Below are positions 27,693 to 37,524 of a stretch of 64,000 bases of DNA, piece by piece (position 1 is the stretch's first letter; every line of letters begins with the position of its first letter). Made by a program: the position numbers and the translations under genes. Origin of the DNA: Robiginitomaculum sp. (lineage in GTDB: Bacteria > Pseudomonadota > Alphaproteobacteria > Caulobacterales > Maricaulaceae); the NCBI GenBank assembly GCA_030949705.1, contig JAUZSF010000018.1, positions 1-64,000 of the forward strand, in the 5' to 3' direction. A model generated the notes under the pieces. It did no database searches. It saw only the letters and a program-made list of their open reading frames with translations, and had not been told where the DNA came from.

Positions 27693-29096
27693 ATGAGCAC
27701 CATGACCATCACCTTGATCACCCTGATTGCCTATCAAGGGGTATTGCTGGGCATCGGGTTTTGGGCCAAGGGGCGCAACACCAATGAACGGGATTTCTTT
27801 TTGGGCGGGCGCAATGTCGGCCCCTTTATCACCGCCATGTCCTATGGGGCCAGCTCTTCATCCGCCTGGGTGTTGCTGGGCCTGACCGGGTATTTTTACA
27901 CCACCGGGGCAAGGGCCCTGTGGATTTTGCCCGGGGTATGGGCGGGCTATGTTGTGGTCTGGCTCTTTATCGGCCCCGGCCTTCGGGCACTGGCGGGCAA
28001 ACATGATCTGGTCACCCTGACCGATTATCTGGCGCTGGGGGCGACGGGCAAGGCCCGCCAGATGATCGTCGGGCTGGCTGCTTTTATGATCATCTTTTCA
28101 TTTTCCTTTTATGTTGCCGGCCAGTTTCAGGGTGCTGGCACCGCCTTTGTCAGCGCCTTTGATCTGCCCATGAGCATCAGCGTGCTGATCGGGGCTGGCG
28201 TGGTGCTGGTCTATACCTGGCTTGGCGGATTTTGGGCGGTCAGCGTTACCGATGCGGTGCAGGCCGGTTTGATGCTGATCGTGGCCATTCTTCTGCCCTT
28301 TGCCGCCATAGCTGCCCTGGGCGGGCCGGGTGCTTTTTGGCATGCCGTGACCAGCGGCGCGGCCAGCACCGCCGCCCCGGGTGCCGGAACCCTGGCCGGT
28401 GTAGGCTTTGTCATCGGCTCGCTGGGCATTGGCATTGGCCCGGTGGGCCAGCCGCAATTGCTGACCCGGCTCATGGCCATAGACGACCAGCGCGATATCA
28501 AACGCGGCTTTGCCATGGCACTGGGCTGGGCCGTGGTGGTGTTTAGCGCCATGGCGGTTTTGGGCCTTGCCGCCCGGGCCCTGATTGCGCCGGGCGCCGG
28601 GGCCAGCGAAGGGGTTTTCTTTGCGCTCAGCGCGCAAATCCTGCCCGGGGTGCTGGGCGGCATTGTGCTGGCCGCCGTACTCTCGGCCATTATGTCCACC
28701 GCCGACAGCCTGTTGCTGGTCGCCGGATCCGCCGCCGCCCATGATCTGGGGCTGGCACGGCGCTTTCCCCGCCATGCCTTGTTGATCTCGCGCCTGATGA
28801 CCGCGCTGTTATGCGTGGCCGCGGCCGTTCTTACCCTGGCGCTGCCGGCCAGTATTTATGGGCGCGTGCTGTTTGCCTGGTCCGCCTTGGGGGCCGCCTT
28901 TGGCCCGCTGGTCATAGTCATGGCCATGGGCCGCCCGGCACGACCCGCCGGGGTGATTATCGCCATGCTCACCGGCTTTATTCTGACCGTGATTTTTTAC
29001 CTACAGCCCAACACGCCCGGTGACTGGCTGGAACGGGTGTTGCCCTTTGTCATCGCCCTTTGTATTGCCCTTTTAATGCCCAGGCGCCAACGCTAG
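27693..29096 (+). CDS. Sodium:solute symporter (SSS/PutP family)
   Basis: 467 residues with about 12-13 hydrophobic segments and no signal peptide. SSS-family blocks: DFFLGGRNVGPFITAMSYGASSSSAWVLLG (as consecutive segments), IIFSFSFYVAGQFQGAG, and AVSVTDAVQAGLML. The later helix carries IMSTADSLLLVAGS, the family signature close to the Na2 site. Substrate unknown: the fold transports proline, pantothenate, sugars or acids. Its position after bdhA raises the possibility of a hydroxy- or keto-acid substrate, which is inference only. The last 4 bases overlap the convergent S10 peptidase gene. Confidence 0.87.
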   Translation: MSTMTITLITLIAYQGVLLGIGFWAKGRNTNERDFFLGGRNVGPFITAMSYGASSSSAWVLLGLTGYFYTTGARALWILPGVWAGYVVVWLFIGPGLRALAGKHDLVTLTDYLALGATGKARQMIVGLAAFMIIFSFSFYVAGQFQGAGTAFVSAFDLPMSISVLIGAGVVLVYTWLGGFWAVSVTDAVQAGLMLIVAILLPFAAIAALGGPGAFWHAVTSGAASTAAPGAGTLAGVGFVIGSLGIGIGPVGQPQLLTRLMAIDDQRDIKRGFAMALGWAVVVFSAMAVLGLAARALIAPGAGASEGVFFALSAQILPGVLGGIVLAAVLSAIMSTADSLLLVAGSAAAHDLGLARRFPRHALLISRLMTALLCVAAAVLTLALPASIYGRVLFAWSALGAAFGPLVIVMAMGRPARPAGVIIAMLTGFILTVIFYLQPNTPGDWLERVLPFVIALCIALLMPRRQR

Positions 29097-30604
29097 CGCG
29101 CCTGTAAAAACGCACGCATATCTCTGGTCACCGCCCGCAGTGAGGAATCATCCACATACATCATATGGCCAGCCTGATAGTAATGGGTGGTCACCCGGGT
29201 TACATCAATTCCATTGCGGTTCATGGTCAGATCAGTGGCGAAAAACGGGGTGGCAAAATCATAAAAGCCCGAAGCAACAAACACCCGGTAATCAGAATTT
29301 TCCCGCATGGCTTCACCGATCCACGGGGCTACATTAGGATAAGCTGGCCAGTTGCGTTCCTTGGTTAAATTCCAGTTCCAGCTTTGACCTGGTTTGCCGC
29401 TAAGCACTTTAAAGGGCCGCTCGATTGGCACCGCCAATTCGCGAGTAAAGTAATCAATGGAGGCAGCCGTATAGGCTGAATCGATACCATAACCCGATGG
29501 ATCATTATCGAAGGTTTCCCCGGCTTCGTCATAATCCTTGCCTGTATAGCGCCCATCAAGTCGCCCAATGGTTTTCCCTTCATCACGCAGTAACTCTTTT
29601 TCAAAGCGAAAAGCACTGATGCGTAAGTGTGCACGGCGAATATAGGTTTGCGAAAGCCCGGTATATTTTGAAAGCCCCTCCACAATTGCGCTTTTCTTTT
29701 CTTCGCTAAGGGAAGACCCGCGCAACAGCGCCGGGGCATAATCTTCAATGGCAAAGGTTTTAACCTCATCCAGAAAAGCCTGCTGGTCATTATCCCAGGC
29801 GGCACGATCAATTTTGTTATGATACCAGGCGGTTGCCGCCATGGTTGGCAGATAGGCAATATGCGGGGCATCATTGCCAGGTGCAAACCGGGCCGTTTGA
29901 AAATCCAGTATGGAGGAAATCAGGATAACGCCATTCAGACCCATATCGGTCCACCCGCCTTGTAATTCCTTGGTCAGTGCTGCCGCCCGGGTGGTGCCAT
30001 AGCTTTCTCCAACAAGGTATTTGGGACTGTTCCAGCGTTTGTTTTTCGTGACCCAGATACGAATAAATTCAGCCAGGGAACGGGCATCCTCACGCACGCC
30101 CCAGTATTTCTTGGGATCTTCTTTGCCAAGAGCCCGGCTCCACCCTGTGCCAACCGGATCAATAAAAACAAGATCGGCAATATCAAGAAGGGTGTAGGGG
30201 TTGTCTTCTATGTCATAAGGCGGCGCGCCATCGTCCTTGCCCCCTTGCGGCAAGGCCACCCGGCGCGGACCAAAAACTCCCATATGTAACCAGATTGATG
30301 CCGAACCCGGACCGCCATTGAAGATGAACAATACGGGCCGCTTGTGCGCATTCTTCACACCAGCACGAAAATAACTGGTCGAGAAAATACTGGCGACCGG
30401 TTTACCTTTGTCGTTTTTTAAATAGGTTTCACCGGCAAGGACCGCATAGCCGATTTTCTGGCCATCAATCTGCACTGCACCACTTTTTTCCACCAATACC
30501 GGATCTGGGATATTAACAGTTTCCTTGTCTTTTTTATCCTTTGCAAAGGCTGGTGCCACCAACAGGGCACCGGCGACAAGCGCTGCCAGTATATTTCGTA
30601 TCAT
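29093..30604 (-). CDS. Exported S10 family serine carboxypeptidase-like peptidase
   Basis: 503 residues from ATG 30604, which has AAGGAG before it. Signal peptide MIRNILAALVAGALLVAPAFA. The alpha/beta-hydrolase fold of S10 peptidases: oxyanion-hole FIFNGGPGSASIWLH, nucleophile in LVGESYGTTRAA, Asp in VASGFYDFATPF and His in YYQAGHMMYVD. It removes C-terminal residues from peptides, here in the periplasm or outside. Bacterial S10 members are common in alphaproteobacteria, usually scavenging. The ORF-track start at 30658 adds residues without a signal-peptide pattern. It is divergent from the small gene split by the IS element. Confidence 0.93.
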   Translation of the reverse strand: MIRNILAALVAGALLVAPAFAKDKKDKETVNIPDPVLVEKSGAVQIDGQKIGYAVLAGETYLKNDKGKPVASIFSTSYFRAGVKNAHKRPVLFIFNGGPGSASIWLHMGVFGPRRVALPQGGKDDGAPPYDIEDNPYTLLDIADLVFIDPVGTGWSRALGKEDPKKYWGVREDARSLAEFIRIWVTKNKRWNSPKYLVGESYGTTRAAALTKELQGGWTDMGLNGVILISSILDFQTARFAPGNDAPHIAYLPTMAATAWYHNKIDRAAWDNDQQAFLDEVKTFAIEDYAPALLRGSSLSEEKKSAIVEGLSKYTGLSQTYIRRAHLRISAFRFEKELLRDEGKTIGRLDGRYTGKDYDEAGETFDNDPSGYGIDSAYTAASIDYFTRELAVPIERPFKVLSGKPGQSWNWNLTKERNWPAYPNVAPWIGEAMRENSDYRVFVASGFYDFATPFFATDLTMNRNGIDVTRVTTHYYQAGHMMYVDDSSLRAVTRDMRAFLQAR

Positions 30605-30905
30605 GATGTGCTCCTTCTTCCTTACGATGAGTGAAACACGCTCATGGGAAAACACCAAGAGGTGATCCGGAACGTTTTCAAATGGCGAAGAAGATCAATC
30701 TTATTCATCCTATGTAAATCAAAGGCTTGCATCATGATGACAGAAGTACGTCGCACGTGGGTGCCAAAATCCGGAGGTGGGCATGGCGTTCAGACAAAAA
30801 ATGTCCGTTTGGTTTGGCAATAAAACCCGGGCAAAAGTGCTAAAATATGAAGGCTATCCGGTCTGGCTGCCGACCGTGCAATTACCTTTTGCCACGCTGA
30901 TCCTA

Positions 30906-32081
30906 GTCACCCGAATCTAAAGTTCGGCACATAATCTAAAGTTCGGTGCATAAGGTTTGCTGTGTTTTGTGGCAGAAGCGTTTGACGGAGGCAAGGATTT
31001 CATCGGCGGATTTGACCCATCTGTATGGTTTTGGGTTTTCATTGTGGGTCTCAATGAAGGCGAGAATGTCAGCTTCCAGTTCGCGGGTTGATCGGTGAAC
31101 ACCGCGTTTAAGTTTCTTTCGGCTCAACTCGGCAAACCAGCGTTCGACCTGATTGATCCAGGAGGCGGAGGTGGGCGTGAAGTGAACATGCCAGTGAGGC
31201 CGCCGGACCAACCACGCCTTGACTTCTTTGGTCTTGTGGGTCGCGTAGTTATCCATCACCAGATGCACGTCCGGTCCTTTAGGCAGACACTCATCAATCT
31301 GTTTGAGAAAGCCCAGAAATTCTTGTGAGCGGTGGCGTTTGTAGCACTTGCCGATCACCGCACCGGTGGCAATATCAAGGGCGGCAAACAGGGAAGTCGT
31401 GCCATGGCGGATATAGGTGTGAGTTTGTCGCTCTGCCACCCCAGGCATCATTGGCAGAACCGGCTGTTCGCGATCCAGCGCCTGAATTTGGGACTTTTCG
31501 TCTACACAAAGCACAATCGCCCGGTTGGGCGGTGACATATAGAGACCAACAATGTCCCGCACCTTGTCAACAAACAAAGGGTCGGTCGAGAGCTTGAAGG
31601 TCTCACGCCGATGTGGTTGCAGGCCAAAGGCATTCCAGATGCGCCGGATGGTGGTATGCGAAAGACCGACCTCTTTGGCCATCGAGCGGATCGACCAGTG
31701 GGTGGCATCTTTGGGTGTGCTGTGCAGCGTGCGCTCAATCACCTTCGCCACTTGTGCATCAGACACCGTGCGCGGTCGGCCCGGGCGATACTCGTCCGAC
31801 AAACCCTGCACACGGTCCCTCACAAATCGTCGCCGCCATTTGCCAACCGTATGTTCATGCACGCCCATGGTGCTGGCCACTTCCTTGCTGGGCAACCCAT
31901 CGGCGCACAGCAGGATCATCCGGCAGCGATCCGAAAGTGAACGCGGTGCCTTGTGCCGCCTGACCTGACTTTCCAGAAAAGAACGTTCTTCAACACTCAA
32001 TACAACAACACCAGCAACACGACCCACCAAAACCTCCAAATCAATAGCATCATAATGATATCAATTACAGTTCCAGATGAC
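30906..32081 (-). mobile_element. IS630-family insertion sequence with TA target duplication
   Basis: Element of 1176 bases flanked by TA (30904-30905 and 32082-32083) within CTAG on both sides, the target preference of IS630/Tc1-type elements. The ends are imperfect inverted repeats: left GTCACCCGAATCTAAAGTTC, right (inverse complement) GTCATCTGGAACTGTAATT, about 13 of 19 matching. The left end carries a tandem near-copy of a 19-base unit (AATCTAAAGTTCGGCACAT / AATCTAAAGTTCGGTGCAT). It contains one transposase gene on the minus strand. Confidence 0.88.
30936..32039 (-). CDS. IS630 family transposase
   Basis: 367 residues, intact. N-terminal helix-turn-helix domains ([38 protein letters not shown]) bind the inverted repeats. 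The catalytic DDE triad is visible as D180 in [12 protein letters not shown]263 in [12 protein letters not shown] and E299 in [13 protein letters not shown], with the DDE_3 layout. It cuts and joins DNA at TA targets. The stop codon lies inside the left-end repeat region. The uninterrupted frame suggests recent insertion and possible activity. Confidence 0.95.
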   Translation of the reverse strand: MEVLVGRVAGVVVLSVEERSFLESQVRRHKAPRSLSDRCRMILLCADGLPSKEVASTMGVHEHTVGKWRRRFVRDRVQGLSDEYRPGRPRTVSDAQVAKVIERTLHSTPKDATHWSIRSMAKEVGLSHTTIRRIWNAFGLQPHRRETFKLSTDPLFVDKVRDIVGLYMSPPNRAIVLCVDEKSQIQALDREQPVLPMMPGVAERQTHTYIRHGTTSLFAALDIATGAVIGKCYKRHRSQEFLGFLKQIDECLPKGPDVHLVMDNYATHKTKEVKAWLVRRPHWHVHFTPTSASWINQVERWFAELSRKKLKRGVHRSTRELEADILAFIETHNENPKPYRWVKSADEILASVKRFCHKTQQTLCTEL

Positions 32082-32303
32082 TAGCCGCTGGGCTGGGATT
32101 GACGCCGCGGGCCAGTGGTCATGTCATCATTGCCACACTGGGTATATTCTGGCTGGTTCGCATCGGCTGGTGCTTCTTTCGGATTGCCCAAACCCGCCTG
32201 ATCCGGCGCCGTTTAAATACCGCCTCGTAAAATCAGTTTTCCGTGCTTGACCCGCGCTGTGTGCGCCCTAGTTTGTTTGCAAACAACAAAAGGGGAAACA
32301 GGT

Positions 32304-33602
32304 ATGGGTTGGTGGTTTAAACTGGTTTTGTGGCAACGGGTGTTGGGTGCCTTATTGTTGGGCGTGGCGGTTGGCCTGGCCTTTCGCAGCTTTGGCGGCA
32401 CTGTGGTGGTGGATGGGGTCACCCATTATCCGGGCGCTGAATTTGTCACCATCTGGATCAAGCCCTTTGGCACCGCCTTTGTGCAGTTGATCAAAATGCT
32501 GGTTGTACCTTTGGTGTTTACCACGCTGGTTACCGGCATCACCTCCATGGGCCACCCGTCCAAACTGGGCACCATCGGGGTGCGCGCCTTTTTGCTCTAT
32601 GTCTTTACCACTTTGGTGGCCGTTTCCATCGGCCTCTTTTTTGGGAGCATTTTCAAACCTGGTTCCGGGGTCGATTTTACCGATGTTGCCCCCAATGTTC
32701 TGGCGGGCAAGGCCCCGTCCATGACCGAGCGCCTGATCAACATTATTCCGGCCAATCCGGTCCATGCTCTGGCCAATGGCGACATGCTGGCCATTATTTT
32801 CTTTGCGCTCCTGCTGGGCGTGGCCATATTGATGGTCGGCAAAAAGGCCAAGCCGGTCGAGGATTTTTTCAAGGCTTCGGTCGAGATCATGTTCAAGATC
32901 ACCCATTGGGTAATGGAAGTGGCCCCCTATGGCGTATTTGCCCTGATTACCTGGGTCACCGCCACCAAGGGGGTTGAGACGTTCAGCTCGGTTCTGATGC
33001 TGGCACTGGCGCTCTATCTTGGTTGTATCACCCACATGCTGGTGATGTATGGCGGCCTGATCAAATTTGTCTTGCGTCTGCCGCTGATCCGGTTTTTCAG
33101 GGGCATTCTGGACGCGCAGGTGGTTGCCTATTCCACCTCAACCAGCGCCGGCACCTTGCCGGTGACCATTGCCTGTGTACAGGACAATCTGGGCATCAAA
33201 CCGGTGGTGGCCGGCTCGGTCCTGCCACTGGGCGCCACCATCAATATGGATGGCACCTCGCTGTATCTGGGCCTGTTGGCACTGTTTGCCGCCAATGCCT
33301 TTGGTCTGGACGTCACCATGGCTGATTATGCTCTGATCGCCATGACGGCCACCCTGGCCTCCATTGGTACCGCCTCCATCCCGTCGGCTTCTCTTTTCAT
33401 GCTGGCCATTGTTTTGCCGGTGATCGGCGTATCGCCAGAACAGATCGCCTTGATGGTGGGTTTCATCTTGCCCTTTGATCGGCCGCTGGACATGATGCGC
33501 ACCATGACCAATGTCACCGGCGATGCCGCCGTGGCCACCGCCGTTGCCAAATGGGAAGGCGAGCTGGACGAAGAGGTCTATCGCACGGTGGCCAAGGTCT
33601 AG
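32304..33602 (+). CDS. Dicarboxylate/amino acid:cation symporter (DAACS/SDF family)
   Basis: 432 residues, membrane transporter of the GltP/DctA fold. Re-entrant hairpin 1 carries STSTSAGTLPVTIACV, TM7 has the family motif NMDGTSLYLGLLALF, and hairpin 2 has IGTASIPSASLFMLAI. These bind cation and carboxylate substrate. The ATG at 32304 follows AGGGGAAACAG; the ORF-track start at 32247 lies in the split small-gene tail region. The substrate (C4-dicarboxylate, glutamate or aspartate) cannot be fixed. It ends at a strong bidirectional terminator shared with the petABC operon. Confidence 0.92.
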   Translation: MGWWFKLVLWQRVLGALLLGVAVGLAFRSFGGTVVVDGVTHYPGAEFVTIWIKPFGTAFVQLIKMLVVPLVFTTLVTGITSMGHPSKLGTIGVRAFLLYVFTTLVAVSIGLFFGSIFKPGSGVDFTDVAPNVLAGKAPSMTERLINIIPANPVHALANGDMLAIIFFALLLGVAILMVGKKAKPVEDFFKASVEIMFKITHWVMEVAPYGVFALITWVTATKGVETFSSVLMLALALYLGCITHMLVMYGGLIKFVLRLPLIRFFRGILDAQVVAYSTSTSAGTLPVTIACVQDNLGIKPVVAGSVLPLGATINMDGTSLYLGLLALFAANAFGLDVTMADYALIAMTATLASIGTASIPSASLFMLAIVLPVIGVSPEQIALMVGFILPFDRPLDMMRTMTNVTGDAAVATAVAKWEGELDEEVYRTVAKV

Positions 33603-33624
33603 CGGCTTTTACATGCCACCATTA

Positions 33625-33654
33625 AAAAGGGCCGCTCATCAGAGCGGCCCTTTT
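33625..33654. terminator. Bidirectional rho-independent terminator
   Basis: AAAAGGGCCGCTC and GAGCGGCCCTTTT form a perfect 13-base stem with a 4-base loop, with A-run and T-run on opposite sides. It sits between the convergent symporter and petC ends and can serve both. Confidence 0.88.
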
Positions 33655-33675
33655 CATACCTGCAAAGCGTTTGGC

Positions 33676-34482
33676 TTAATGCTCTACGTCACGCCAGACA
33701 GCCTTGTAAGAGCCATACATCAACAGGGCAAAGATAAAGAGATAGATCATCACCATCCAGCCCATGCGCTTGCGCTCTTCCATTTTAGGATCTGATGCCC
33801 AAGCCATAAAGGTCACCACATCGTGGGCCATTTGTTCTACGCTGGCCTTGGTGCCATCCGAATATTCAACCAGATCTTCAAACAGGGGGGGCGGCATACC
33901 AATCTGCCCGCCTTTAAAGGCCGGATTGTAATTCATGCCGTCACGCAGCTCGACCCCATCGGGGGCTTCATCTTCATAGCTGGTCAGAATGCTGTAGATA
34001 TATTGCGGGCCGTGCTCGCGAGCACTGACCAGCACCGAAAAATCCGGTGGCAAGGCACCGCCATTGGACGCCCGTGCTGCCTGTTCATTTGGAAATGGTG
34101 AAGGAAAATGATCAAACGGCTTGGCCGGACGCTCAAACATATCACCTTCGCTATCCGGGCCATCGGTAACGGTAAACATGGCCGCAATGGCCTTGATAAC
34201 TGGATTGTCGTTAGCGTTGGGGTGTTCCTCGTCATAGAACGGACCACCGGGCTCACCCAGGCTGCGAATGGCTACCAGTTTCATGGAATGGCAATTGGAA
34301 CAGCTTTCCTGGTAAACCTGAAAGCCGCGCTGGGCCGCTGCCTTGTCATAGGTGCCAAAGGGGCCCTCGAATGAGAACTCCACATGCTTTAGCTCCGGCC
34401 CTTCCGATGCGATTGCCGAACCGGCAGTGGTGCCCAGGGCGACCGTCGCAAAGATTGTGGCCGTCAGTTTGGATAAGCGCAT
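33676..34482 (-). CDS. petC: Ubiquinol-cytochrome c reductase cytochrome c1
   Basis: 268 residues. Signal peptide (MRLSKLTATIFATVALGTTAGSAIA), haem-c motif CSNCH (ESCSNCHSMKLV), a Met axial-ligand region GGQIGMPPPL, and a C-terminal membrane anchor MGWMVMIYLFIFALLMYGSY. It passes electrons from the Rieske centre to cytochrome c on the periplasmic side of complex III. Last gene of petABC; the start is one base after the petB stop. Confidence 0.97.
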   Translation of the reverse strand: MRLSKLTATIFATVALGTTAGSAIASEGPELKHVEFSFEGPFGTYDKAAAQRGFQVYQESCSNCHSMKLVAIRSLGEPGGPFYDEEHPNANDNPVIKAIAAMFTVTDGPDSEGDMFERPAKPFDHFPSPFPNEQAARASNGGALPPDFSVLVSAREHGPQYIYSILTSYEDEAPDGVELRDGMNYNPAFKGGQIGMPPPLFEDLVEYSDGTKASVEQMAHDVVTFMAWASDPKMEERKRMGWMVMIYLFIFALLMYGSYKAVWRDVEH

Positions 34483-34483
34483 C

Positions 34484-35770
34484 TCAGGCCTCCTTAGGTG
34501 CGGATTTCAGCACAGATTTTTCAATACTTTCCGGTCGATCCTTGGGCTTTTCAACCAGACCCAGCACCGGCAGAATGACAACAAAAAACGCATAATAATA
34601 AAGCGTCAGTATGCGGGCAAACCACAAAAAGCTAAGCCCTGTAGGTGCCCCGGTGGCTGCATCCGTACCGGTCACAAATACCAGATCGGTTGGCGATTTA
34701 GCACCGGCCCAGCCCAAACCAACACAGGCCAGAACAAAGATGATGAAAAACAGCTTGGCCAGCGGACGATAACGCATGGAGCGAACTTTGGAGGTGTCCA
34801 GCCAGGGCAGCACAAACAGCACCGCAATGGCCCCAAACATGGTGATCACCCCGCCCAGCTTGTTCGGCACCGCCCGCAACATGGCGTAGAAAGGCAGATA
34901 ATACCATTCAGGCACAATGTGTGGCGGCGTCACCAATGGATTGGCCCGGATGTAATTGTCCGGATGGTTCAAAGCGTCGGGCATAAAGAACACAAATGCC
35001 ACAAACACCATCAGAAAGACCACAATCGCAAAGCCATCCTTGACGGTGTAATAGGGGTGAAACGGCAAGGTATCTTTGTCGACATTTTTAACACTGACAC
35101 CAGTGGGATTGTTATTGCCCGGCACATGCAGTGCCCAAACGTGCAAAATAACCAGCCCCAAAATGGCAAACGGCAACACAAAGTGCAGGCTGAAAAACCG
35201 GTTGAGCGTGGGATCATCCACCGCAAAACCACCCCACAGCCATTGGGTAATGCTCTCGCCGATCAGTGGGAAGGCGCTGAACAAATTGGTGATCACCGTG
35301 GCGCCCCAAAAAGACATCTGCCCCCAGGGCAGCACATAGCCCATAAAGCCGGTGGCCATCATCAGCAGGTAAATCACCACCCCGACAATCCACAATACCT
35401 CGCGCGGAGATTTGTACGAGCCATAATAAATGCCCCGGAACATATGAATATACACCGCCAGGAACATCATCGAGGCCCCGACCGCGTGCATGGGTTGCAG
35501 CATCCAGCCAAAATTCACATCACGCTTGATGTGCTGAACACTGTCAAATGCCAGATCCACATGCGGCACATAGTGCATGGCCAGAATGATGCCCGTGATG
35601 ATCTGGCTCATCAGAATGACCGCCAGAATGCCACCAAACGTCCACCAGTAATTCAGGTTTCTGGGGGTTGGAAAAATGAAAGTGTCATAACCCAGCCGAA
35701 TGATGGGCAGACGTGCATCCAGCCATTTTTCAAAGCCAGATTTGGGATCGTATCCAGGATAACCGCTCAT
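34484..35770 (-). CDS. petB: Ubiquinol-cytochrome c reductase cytochrome b
   Basis: 428-residue integral membrane subunit carrying both b haems and the quinone sites. One histidine pair near H95 and H109 ([25 protein letters not shown]) and a second pair in [11 protein letters not shown] and [12 protein letters not shown] ligate haem; the Qo-site PEWY motif is [23 protein letters not shown] (shown in part). The plus-strand ORF 34352-35818 over this gene is a shadow. It lies between petA (8 bases upstream) and petC. Confidence 0.98.
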   Translation of the reverse strand: MSGYPGYDPKSGFEKWLDARLPIIRLGYDTFIFPTPRNLNYWWTFGGILAVILMSQIITGIILAMHYVPHVDLAFDSVQHIKRDVNFGWMLQPMHAVGASMMFLAVYIHMFRGIYYGSYKSPREVLWIVGVVIYLLMMATGFMGYVLPWGQMSFWGATVITNLFSAFPLIGESITQWLWGGFAVDDPTLNRFFSLHFVLPFAILGLVILHVWALHVPGNNNPTGVSVKNVDKDTLPFHPYYTVKDGFAIVVFLMVFVAFVFFMPDALNHPDNYIRANPLVTPPHIVPEWYYLPFYAMLRAVPNKLGGVITMFGAIAVLFVLPWLDTSKVRSMRYRPLAKLFFIIFVLACVGLGWAGAKSPTDLVFVTGTDAATGAPTGLSFLWFARILTLYYYAFFVVILPVLGLVEKPKDRPESIEKSVLKSAPKEA

Positions 35771-35778
35771 AATGTCCC

Positions 35779-36348
35779 CTATCCGATTTTGACAAGTGTG
35801 TCATTGAGGTATTGGTAAGGTGGCAGTACCAGATTTTTTGGTGCCGGCCCCTTGCGAATGCGTCCTGCCGTATCATAGTGCGAACCGTGACAGGGGCAGA
35901 ACCAGCCGTCATAGTCACCGGCATTATTGCCAATGGGCACACACCCCAGATGGGTGCAGATACCGATCATGATGAGGTATTGCGGCTCGTATTTGCCTTC
36001 GCCATTGACGACCAGACGTTGTTCGTCGGTTGCCGGATCCCGCAGGGTAGTAATATCAACGGCCCGGGCCTCGTCGATCTCCTTTTGCGTCCGATGACGC
36101 ACAAAGACCGGCTTGCCCTGCCATTTGACGATGATTTGCTGCCCTTCTTCGACGCTGGACAAATCCACTTCGGTAGTCGAGAGCGCCTTGGTATCGGCCG
36201 CAGGGTTCATCTGGTCAATCAGTGGCCAGGCATACAGCCCCGCCCCCACGACGCCCGCGGCGCCCGTGGCGATATAGATGAAATCTCTGCGGCTTGGGTT
36301 TTCAGAAGACGTTGAGACAGTTTCAGCCACGACGGTAACCTCTTGCAT
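35779..36348 (-). CDS. petA: Ubiquinol-cytochrome c reductase Rieske iron-sulfur subunit
   Basis: About 189 residues from ATG 36348. A twin-arginine type N-terminus ([20 protein letters not shown]) serves as signal-anchor. The Rieske motifs CTHLGC and CPCHGSHYD supply two Cys and two His for the 2Fe-2S cluster, and their inner cysteines give the usual disulphide. The insertion between them ([14 protein letters not shown]) is that of alphaproteobacterial enzymes. The ORF-track start (36522) adds 58 residues not found in the family and was not used. First gene of petABC. Confidence 0.95.
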   Translation of the reverse strand: MQEVTVVAETVSTSSENPSRRDFIYIATGAAGVVGAGLYAWPLIDQMNPAADTKALSTTEVDLSSVEEGQQIIVKWQGKPVFVRHRTQKEIDEARAVDITTLRDPATDEQRLVVNGEGKYEPQYLIMIGICTHLGCVPIGNNAGDYDGWFCPCHGSHYDTAGRIRKGPAPKNLVLPPYQYLNDTLVKIG

Positions 36349-36651
36349 ACAGATGCGCCAGAACAATAATCCATATCCCGTCTCTCTGGCGCACCGGCCG
36401 GGATATGTGAGCGGCGATGAGAAAGGAATAGACGAACCGCCGCCATATTGACCTGTGGCCAATCGACACGGACGCCCCCCAATAAAGCGCTTCTCACAAG
36501 CGGAATAAATTGTGCCGCGCATTTATTCAACCGCCGGGACGCAAAAGAGGTCAAAATTCTGAGCTTTTACGCAGCCGTTTTGGCAAAAAAGCACAGTTTA
36601 CGGTCGCAAGCAGCACCAGAGCGCGCTACCAACAGGTCTCAGGAGCCTGAA
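36349..36651. other. Divergent promoter region petA / hemF
   Basis: About 300 bases between the divergent petA and hemF starts. It must hold both promoters. I looked for FNR-type TTGAT-N4-ATCAA dyads and found none; no hairpin or repeat stands out. Confidence 0.4.
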
Positions 36652-37524
36652 ATGTCGAACACAGAATCACACAAACTGGCGGCCAGAGACTGGTTTTGTG
36701 CCCTGCAAAACCGCATTTGCACCGCGCTGGAAACCCTTGAGGACAAGGCCGATCCGGCCCTGTATGGCGACACACCGGGCCGGTTTGTCAAAACCCCCTG
36801 GAAACGTGGCGACGGCAAGGAAGACCTTGGCGGCGGCACCGCGGCCATGCTCAAAGGGCGCCTGTTTGAAAAGGCCGGTGTGCATGTTTCCGAGGTCTGG
36901 GGCGAATTTTCGGACGAATTTCGCGGCCAGATACCTGGTACCAAAGACGACCCCGGCTTTTGGGCTGCCGGCATTTCCCTGATCATCCACCCCAAAAACC
37001 CACACGTACCCGCCGTGCACATGAACACCCGCTTTATCGTCACCACACAAAGCTGGTTTGGCGGCGGCGCCGACCTGACCCCGGTGCTGGATGTGGATCG
37101 GCGCCAGGATGCCCCCGACACCCTGGCCTTTCATGCGGCCATGAAGGCGGCCTGTGATGCCCATTCGTCCGGTGATTACGAAGCCTATCGCGCCTGGTGT
37201 GACCGGTATTTCTATCTGCCACACCGGGACGAACCCCGGGGCACCGGCGGCATATTCTATGACCGTCTGCAAAACCGGTGGGACGATGACTTTGCCTTTA
37301 CCAAGGCCGTGGGCGAAGCCTTCCTGGAGGTTTATCCCGCCATTGTGGCCGGGCGCATGGATGAAAAATGGAGCGAGGCGGAGCGCGAAGAACAGCTCAT
37401 CCGCCGGGGCCGTTATGTGGAGTTCAACCTGCTCTATGATCGCGGCACCACCTTTGGCCTGAAGACCGGCGGCAATGTCGCCACCATTTTGTCCTCTATG
37501 CCACCCGTGGTGAAATGGCCATAA
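36652..37524 (+). CDS. hemF: Oxygen-dependent coproporphyrinogen III oxidase
   Basis: 290 residues. Converts coproporphyrinogen III to protoporphyrinogen IX using O2. HemF blocks: [39 protein letters not shown] with the conserved active-site stretch, [26 protein letters not shown], and [22 protein letters not shown] (each cited in part). The ATG at 36652 follows CAGGAGCC; the ORF-track start adds 68 unrelated residues. It lies beside petABC, so haem supply and complex III genes are neighbours but on separate transcripts. Confidence 0.96.
   Translation: MSNTESHKLAARDWFCALQNRICTALETLEDKADPALYGDTPGRFVKTPWKRGDGKEDLGGGTAAMLKGRLFEKAGVHVSEVWGEFSDEFRGQIPGTKDDPGFWAAGISLIIHPKNPHVPAVHMNTRFIVTTQSWFGGGADLTPVLDVDRRQDAPDTLAFHAAMKAACDAHSSGDYEAYRAWCDRYFYLPHRDEPRGTGGIFYDRLQNRWDDDFAFTKAVGEAFLEVYPAIVAGRMDEKWSEAEREEQLIRRGRYVEFNLLYDRGTTFGLKTGGNVATILSSMPPVVKWP

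Larger units (their letters stand above)
30783..32230 (+). pseudogene. Small membrane-protein gene split by IS630-family insertion
   Basis: A strong ribosome site (GGAGGTGGGC) precedes ATG 30783. The 5' part reads MAFRQKMSVWFGNKTRAKVL then ...LPTVQLPFATLIL up to the IS edge. Downstream of the IS the same frame resumes as AAGLGLTPRASGHVIIATLG ... RRRLNTAS and stops at 32228-32230. Removing the element and one TA copy rejoins CTG ATC CTA GCC GCT without a shift, giving a protein of about 89 residues with one or two hydrophobic segments and basic ends. The family is unrecognised. With the IS present the N-terminal fragment terminates a few codons into the element. Confidence 0.75.

Noticed and set aside
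34352-35818. 488-residue plus-strand ORF covering petB
   Set aside because: Antisense shadow of cytochrome b; His/Gln-rich composition, no ribosome site and no recognisable domain.
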